DNA from: Eustoma russellianum
Taxonomy: Eukaryota > Streptophyta > Magnoliopsida > Gentianales > Gentianaceae
Length of the DNA: 64,000 bases
Assembly (NCBI GenBank): GCA_036186865.1
Contig: AP025062.1
Coordinates: 25,116,057 to 25,180,056 of the forward strand
Direction: 5' to 3'
The translations under genes were made by a program, and so were the position numbers. The notes below the pieces were generated by a model. That model searched no databases and was not told where the DNA came from. It saw only the letters and a list, made by a program, of their open reading frames with translations. How positions within the stretch are numbered: position 1 is the stretch's first letter; every line of letters starts with the position of its first letter. This document shows positions 57,206 to 64,000 of this stretch, piece after piece.

Positions 57206-60159
57206 AAGCCTACTTAGGAGCTGTTTTGAAAAACTTAACAATTATGACAGAAGCTTATCAAGAATATATATCGTGTACGCTCTGGTTTCCTACCCGACCA
57301 ATACTTGATACAAATTCTGCTACATTTGCTTCAGTACAAATTTTTTCTTATCTAAAAATTAAAAATCTAGTCTGAGGTATCTTTTGATAATTTGTCTTAG
57401 AATAACATGTGTGCATGTATATATAATACTTCTCTCTAAGATAGTATGATTGCTTGTTGTCTAACGCTATAATATGATTTAAAAATCGTGTCCAACTGGA
57501 GCCGGAGACCTACGGGCCTAATTCCCATCTTCAGTGTTCTCTATTGATAAACCATCTTCAGTGTATTTAATGCATTTAAGCTTGATTCTGGTGAGAAAAT
57601 GGGGTAGGAAGACAACTCAAGTAATAAATCTCTAGGCTGTAAGGATCGAACATAGCAGCACCAAACAAAAATCGGTAGTGAAAAAAGCATAATCAATCGA
57701 GGAAAACCTTCCTTGATAATTTATTCCTGTCTAAAAAATACTGTCATTATTTAGTTTGAACAAAATTTTAAAAAAAATCAAATTTTATAAGCTATTATTC
57801 ATATTATCCTATTAGTTAGTGAATAGAAAAAACACATAAGTGATGATAAAAAGATAGTAAAGAAAATAATAAACGATAGTTTTTTTTAGAAAATCAAAAT
57901 AAAAAATAAGATAAGATTTTTAGAACAGATAGAGTATAACTTTTTCCCATATACGTAGTAGATGGCATATTATGTTAACTATACATATTCAAACACAATT
58001 ATATGGAGAGGATATAAGTATAACCACACATACCTTCGGATTCAATCCTTTGAAGAGAAAAGGTAGAGTCTAAATTTCGCCTACTTGTTATATTTAAATC
58101 GATAGGATGTAAATAATTTACATAATAGTGAACATGTTTTAAAGCTTCGGTAGGGCGTGTACCCCTGGTTCTACTCTATAAACCGATAGATATTAAGGTT
58201 ACACAACTATTAAAAAAGTTATAGGAATGCTGATGCGTGTACAACAAAGATACATATTATTCAAATTTTTTTGATAACAAAAAAGACTGAAGAACACAAA
58301 AAAACACCAAAGACTTGGTTGGAGATAAAGAAAAAAGTAACAAAAAATCTTGTTAGGTCATTTATAAAACGCATCTGAGAAAAATCTTGTTAGTCCCCTC
58401 ATTTGACACATGTTGAACAACCTCTTAATTTGCTCAATATTCTTCAAAACAAGAATCGAGAAAGATCTTAGCAAAGTATCTTGAACATGTCTAGGGTTGA
58501 ATTCAAAATACAATCTTTACTTAAAGAATTGATTGAATTTTAAAAAAAGAAACTTGAATGCACAAGCTCATAATTTTCACACACGATATTTGGTGTGCAA
58601 GTGCTCGATTTTGTGAGAATATTTATGGATCAAAATGATCTTAAAAAACGTTTAGAACATGTGTGAAATGCATCGATTCAATGAGAATCTAAACTAAAAA
58701 GGAAAACAAGAACCTATACCAGATAGGATTCTTATAACTTGGCAAGACATGACCTGTTTGTTGATTAACTAATCAGCTAGGACACGTCTAAAACAAATAA
58801 AATACTATAAAAAAAATTCTAAGATAATAACAAGGCCATCAGATCCAGCAAGGCTATGTAAAGCTCAAATTTAGTATTTAAGCTTTAATCGGCGAATCTG
58901 GTCCATCTAGGATCATGTGGAGGCTTTGTGTAGCCAATGCACCTCCTACACGTTTGTTTAGGCTTCCTGGACTTAAATAATATTAACATGATATGGACCA
59001 TACGATCTTGCAAAGGTCCATTTTACCTTGAATTTTGCCAAATTCACCTTATTGGCACTTAGATCTCTTTAGTTCGTGCACGAGTGATTCAGCCATCTTA
59101 TAACATGTCTTATGACTTTTTTGGCCATAAAAATTATCCTCCTGATCATGAGCCTCCATGGCTTGATTCACCTACATTCAGGTGGCTAAGATCCTTCACA
59201 TCAGCCTCTATGGATGTTTGATTGTGCATCAAATCCTTAACATTTACATTCTAGGGTGGCTAAGATCCAGAAGATACCTCTTCATGTATATACAGTTACG
59301 TGGAGAAAATGATTTTTACTAGTGCAAGAAACGTCTCTAACTTCTTTTCGTCGACAAATATGGATAAATTTGTAGTAATCCCAAAATTTTCTTTATTTAC
59401 TTGAACTGATTGTTCTTCATGAGGAAAATGCAACTTCAAGAAAATCTATTCCTCTTAATTTTCTTTCATCCTACAGAGTTCTTCTATTTGTTATTATCGA
59501 TCTATTTTTTCTTTTGAATATAGAACAACAAATAGTCTCTTTTTTTTATAACATGCGGCCGATGACCAATGTGTAAGTTATGCATTACAAAAAGGCGAAG
59601 GAGCCTTTTTTATTGTTCATATCCAGACTAATGATACCATCCGTATCAAAGATTCCGACAAACTAATTTGATTGAGCATCTAGTGTATTAGGTGTACGCC
59701 TCGTCTGTTTAGTAAAAAAAGAAAAAATTCATCATAATAACGATGATGATGAGAAGAACAATAACAGTAACGAATAACAACCACTATTCTAGGCTTAGAA
59801 TTTGTTTGAATTTTCTAGGCTTAGAATTTGTTTGAATTTTCTTTTGAAGCATATGTTATGCATTTTGACATTGGGTTTAAACACTGAACATTCTTTTATT
59901 TTGAAAATAGTTGTTACAGGACACTTCAATATATATTTCGCTTTTGACATATCGCATTTCTTATTTTCCATCTTAAATTACTTTTCAAAAAACGTTTTAG
60001 TTTTTCTTTTCACATTCGTGAAAACGATATACAGGTAGTGAAAGTCGTTCCATGCGTGCCTTAGAGTAATTTGGTGGAAGAAGAATTATGTATTTCATTT
60101 GCAATTTTCATATAGACAAGCTATCTAATATATAGTACATCACTTGAGCTAAATATAAT
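57206..60159. other. AT-rich stretch without supported genes
   Basis: Nothing coding is convincing. A direct duplication of 26 bp (CTAGGCTTAGAATTTG...) lies at 59789-59814 and 59815-59840. GTGGCTAAGATCC occurs twice (about 59182 and 59264) in a somewhat GC-richer part (58850-59290) that may be a decayed retrotransposon. A Stowaway-like TTCCTGTCTAAAAAATACTG sits near 57723. Confidence 0.4.
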
Positions 60160-61480
60160 AGAGATTATACAATTAATACTATCAGAATTCTACTTGTAAT
60201 TACAATATTGATTGCCTCTATCATTACGCAAATATCTTCTTGGTTGATTTGTAAAATCTTCTTAAACTTCCCCTCAAGTTGAGTAGTAGGATCTCCATTG
60301 GTTAACATGCACAGTACTCTAGTGAAAATTTGCCTTGTGACAGTTTTAATAAGAATGTCTGCGAGTTGGTCTTTCAATCTTACAAATAGAATTCCAATTG
60401 TGTCATCCTCAATCTTCTCCTTTATAAAGTTCCAGGCCTACGTCCACATGTTTCGTTATGTGGTGTTGTACAGAACTTTCAGAGATATTTATCGCTGTTT
60501 TATCATCACATCTTAATTGATTCGAAAGCCTCAACGAGAAGCCAATCTCGGTCATTAATTTCTTTAACCACAAAATTTTCATCACACCTTTGGCAATTCC
60601 TTGGAAATTCTGCCTCGACAGTTCAAAGTGCTACAATCTTAGAATATACTTTCACCAAGATATGAAAATTCCTTTGGTGGATTATAGAACCTCAATTCTC
60701 AAGAAGTACTCCAACCCTCCTGAGTCATTCATCTCAAATCTATGAATAGGTTCCTCTTCAGCTGTTCAATCTCATCAGTGTCACATCCTATAATGAACAT
60801 GTAATCTACATAGATAATTAAGCACATAATTAGGCTACCTCTCCTTTTCAAAAACAGAGTATGATCAAATTACTCTATTTGTACAGATATCGTTTCATGG
60901 ACATAGTGGACCTTCCAAACCATGTCCATGGAGACTTTTTAAGTATATATAGTGTCTTCCAGAGTCGATGCACCTTATCTTTCTTTAACCCATCAAAAAC
61001 TTCTAGTGTAGCTTCCATATATTTCCTCTTTCAAGTCTCCAAGGAGAAAGGTATTTTTTACTTAAAACTGATGGAGCGACCAGTCTGGGTTTGCTGCAAC
61101 TGAGAATAATACTCAGATTGTATCTATTTTTACCACTGGATAGAAAAGAATAGTAGATTCCACAGATCTAAGTACATCCTTTTGTCAATAGTCGCGCCTT
61201 ATACTGTTTAATGGTTCTGTCGGCTTTATGTTTGATCGTAAAGGCCTATTTGCAATCCAACCTTTTTTTCACCGTTGGTAATGTACATTTCTCCTAAGAA
61301 CCATTATTACGAGAACATTCATTTCTGCATTCATGGCCAGTCACCATTCTTTCTTATGTTTTTCCTCGTGAGCATCCCTTAGAATTTTTTGGTTTTATGG
61401 AATAATAATAAGAGTGATACGATCTTGAATCGTATTGAATTAACGATCGCTTCTTTCAACTCCAAAATGCACTTTTGATC
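60160..61480 (-). pseudogene. Copia pol remnant (RT and RNase H end)
   Basis: On the minus strand, broken pieces run in order. They include an RT start around 61050 (LLGDLKEEIYMEATLEVF), then KVHRLWKTLYILKKSPWTWF near 60950. The catalytic-region remnant IIYVDYMFIIGCDTDEIEQL lies near 60800, and at the left end (60165-60377) is an RNase H tail with QLADILIKT. There are stops and shifts throughout. No LTRs were identified around it. Confidence 0.75.
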
Positions 61481-61969
61481 ATCCCTTGCATGGGATAATG
61501 GCGCAAACACCACCTTGTTGGACAAGAGTTGTCAACAATGTCTATGCGAGCAATTCGAATCTTCCAATCCAACACTTCGTTCCGTATCCTTTGATTGTGA
61601 TTCACCAACTAGGTTTCCTCAAACCTTGATTGGATCTAGCCTTGATTTTACTTTGTGAAAAACCAAAGGAAAATACTCAAGAGAAGCAACATACGGCTAC
61701 ACCAAGAAAACACAAGTTTTTGATTTCTAAAATTCTGTCTTAGTAGCTACCGTTATTTCCATCTTATAATTGCAATATTTTCCTATTTCTAAAAGATAAC
61801 TAATCAATAAAGGTCCTCAGAATATTCCCTATCTATCTAATTTAAATTTACAAGAAAAGATAAATCAAAACTAATCAAGAAAGATTGTACAATTCAAATC
61901 TCTAAAATCTCGTTCTGGGATATACCCTGTCGGTTTTGGACTTTTATCCGCTCCTAGCCACCGAACTAG

Positions 61970-62553
61970 TGATAAGTACCACATCGACCGTGGAGACATC
62001 CTGGACTGGTGCTTAAGGTTGTGTTCAAACTTTTCCTTACAAGATAGCTTTTGAGGCGAAGTTAGGGACTCACCTTATCATTTGGTATCGGAGCTCTGGT
62101 TCCGTTGTGCCGATGCTCCGCAGATCACCGACTGAGGCAGGTAGAAATGCCGACCGAGGCTGTCAGATCGCCGACTGAGGCAGTCGGGTCCTGAAGAGGG
62201 TGGGAATGATAAGTACCACATCGGCCGCGGAGACATCCTGGACTGGTGTTTAAGGTTGTGTTCAAACCTTCCCTTACAAGCTAGCTTTTGAGGCGAAGTT
62301 AGGGACTCACCTTATCATTTGGTATCAGAGCTCTAGTTTCGTTGTGCCGACGCTCGGCAGATCACCGACTGAGGTAGGCAGAAACTCCGACCGAGGCAGT
62401 CAGATCGCCGATTCAGGCCGTCGAGTCTGAAGAGGGTGGGAATGATAAGTACCACATCGGCCGCGGAGACATCCTGGACTGGTGTTTAAGGTTGTGTTCA
62501 AACCTTCCCTTACAAGTTAGCTTTTGAGGCGAAGTTAGGGACTCACCTTATCA
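61970..62553 (+). mobile_element. Tandem TRIM-like element: LTR-internal-LTR-internal-LTR
   Basis: Three 111-bp LTRs, 61970-62080, 62207-62317 and 62443-62553, each run from TGATAAGTACC to CACCTTATCA with the inverted end TGATAAG/CTTATCA. LTRs 2 and 3 differ at one base and LTR 1 at about six. Each of the two internal segments (126 and 125 bp) starts with a primer site (TGGTATCGGAGC at 62083, TGGTATCAGAGC at 62320) and ends with the polypurine tract GAAGAGGGTGGGAA. There is no coding capacity. This is the layout of terminal-repeat retrotransposons in miniature. Confidence 0.88.
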
Positions 62554-64000
62554 AAGTGGTATCAGAGCGAAGGTTTTTCTTTAACTCAACTTATCATTTC
62601 TTTGTGTCAATTTTTCTTTTATTTTGTTCTTCTCTTCATCCACCATTCAACCATCTTTTTAGAAGGTTGAATTCTATTTGGCTTAGTGTCTTCTTCTTAT
62701 TTTGAATTGTATAATTCAGAAACAAAAAGAAACCAAAACCAAAACAGTTCATCTCTGTGTTTTCTAGTTCATTGTTTTTTTTCTATTCAAAAAAAAGTTT
62801 GATATTCATTTCTTTTTCTGTTACATCTTGTTTTCTTTGTTGTTCATCATTCAACAAAAAAACGTGATGTTTCTTTGTTTCTTCCGGTTCAACAAGCAAA
62901 AAAAACTCAAGAAAAAACCGATATACAATCTTACCGTATCAATTGGTGATATAAGGTTGGATTGGACTCTGGACAATTACCGTAACACTGGACCTACACG
63001 AAATTGGTGATATAAGGTTGGATTGGACCCTTATAACTTACCGTAACGCTGGACCTATATGAAATTGGAAAGGACTAAGGACAAACATCTCATAAAACAC
63101 TTAAATTATTTCTTTATGATGATTTATGGTTTGTTTATTTCATTTGGTTGGATTTCAATTTCTTTATGTTTAGACACTTTCTTGGACTTTAAGTTCTTTG
63201 TTTAGAAGCTTTTCTGCATTATATATATTCAGCCCATTGCTTATATATCTACCTTGGTCAATCATATATTCTTGTTGTTATCGAAGCTCTTAACTTGTTT
63301 TAGACTTTGTGTTTGTTTAGTTGTATTGTGCGGTGAGCTTAGTTGTATTTTCTTGTGTTCAATATCTGATTTGGAAGCCTCGACGAGAAAGAAAATCAAT
63401 TTATTCATCTTGAACAAATTGACAGCCTACTACACACAAAAATGTCAATATATCCATCCAAAACAAACACACAAAGCCTTACCAATCAATTTTACCAAGA
63501 TATATACACCTTGATTAGCTTTGAACAAGGAAAAAAGAAAAAGAAAGAAAGAGAAGCTTATTTCAAAGAAAAGTTTGCACAAAATAATTGAAAGAGCAAA
63601 GAGCAAAAGAACTGGTCTTGTTTCCTTCATAAACCCAAAGTACCCATTTGTTTTCACTTTTGAACACTTGAGTGCTTCTTGTTCATTCATACTTGCATCT
63701 AGCGTGCATAAAGCCTAAGATTAAGTTAAGGATTGCCCAGGGCAGCCCCTTAGCATTTCTTTGGCTCAGCCTATTACATCAAATTTGGTTTCAATTATCT
63801 TTGAATCTTAGTACAGTCCAAGTTTGTTGTTTATAACATTGGAATTGTGAATGAATTGGTGGGAGACTTGTGAAGAAAGTTTACTTTACATGATTGAAGT
63901 TATCGGAATGGATACTCACTTGGCAAGTTTGCTTTGAATTGTTCTAGCCTCAGATTCTTCAAGGAGACACAAGATTGTGTGGACTACAAAGAGAGAGAGA
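62554..64000 (+). other. Different internal region following the third TRIM LTR; no gene identified
   Basis: After LTR 3 another primer site, TGGTATCAGAGC (62557-62568), is followed not by the short TRIM interior but by unrelated T-rich sequence. It includes a near-duplicate of about 65 bp (AATTGGTGATATAAGGTTGG at 62940 and 63003). No coding domain is visible before the window ends. It could be the leader of a longer element that uses the same LTR. Confidence 0.45.

Noticed and set aside
59586..59608. AAAAAGGC/GCCTTTTT hairpin resembling a bacterial terminator
   Set aside because: It is isolated in plant intergenic DNA with no gene upstream; likely chance.

Overview
The window is nuclear DNA of a flowering plant, most likely a eudicot: AT-rich, with GT-AG introns and dense nested plant transposable elements. 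These include Ty1/Copia and Ty3/Gypsy LTR retrotransposons with initiator-Met-tRNA primer sites, a CACTA (En/Spm) transposon, hAT elements, an L1-type LINE and SINE-like 3' ends. I could not identify the species. Only one ordinary host gene is convincing, a single-exon gene of unknown function at 6354-7301.

Layout: 1-3527 is the 5' end (gag, primer site, LTR) of an old minus-strand Gypsy element that runs off the left edge. 3528-6222 holds AT-rich sequence, a small poly(A) retro-insertion with a perfect 15-bp target duplication (4853-5192) and an inverted repeat with a SINE-like tail (5521-5950). The host gene follows. 8970-14090 is two diverged tandem copies of an LTR-like repeat. 14652-15797 is a deleted hAT element (8-bp target duplication). 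16594-22978 is a defective Copia element (5-bp target duplication). 24557-26178 is a 5'-truncated LINE. 26283-26456 is a fold-back MITE (8-bp target duplication). 26895-37017 is a young, almost intact Gypsy chromovirus (2586-bp LTRs, 5-bp target duplication). 38850-57205 is an old, badly decayed Copia element whose 3' LTR is split by a 10.7-kb CACTA transposon at 46441-57123 (3-bp target duplication). 60160-61480 is another Copia remnant. 61970-62553 is a tandem TRIM-like array (LTR-internal-LTR-internal-LTR) whose last LTR leads into a different internal region running toward the right edge.

The most interesting biology is inside the mobile elements. The Gypsy element has two apparent spliceosomal introns: splicing joins gag to pol exactly in frame, and the unspliced RNA would make Gag only. 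Its LTR holds an array of five hairpins whose stems covary. The CACTA element has an intact five-exon TNPA-like gene, a TNP2-like gene with two frameshifts, and two extra paralogous small coiled-coil genes on the opposite strand. The upstream region of every one of these four genes carries an array of the same GCGACGAA/TTCGTCGC motif that fills the element's subterminal ends, which suggests self-regulation.
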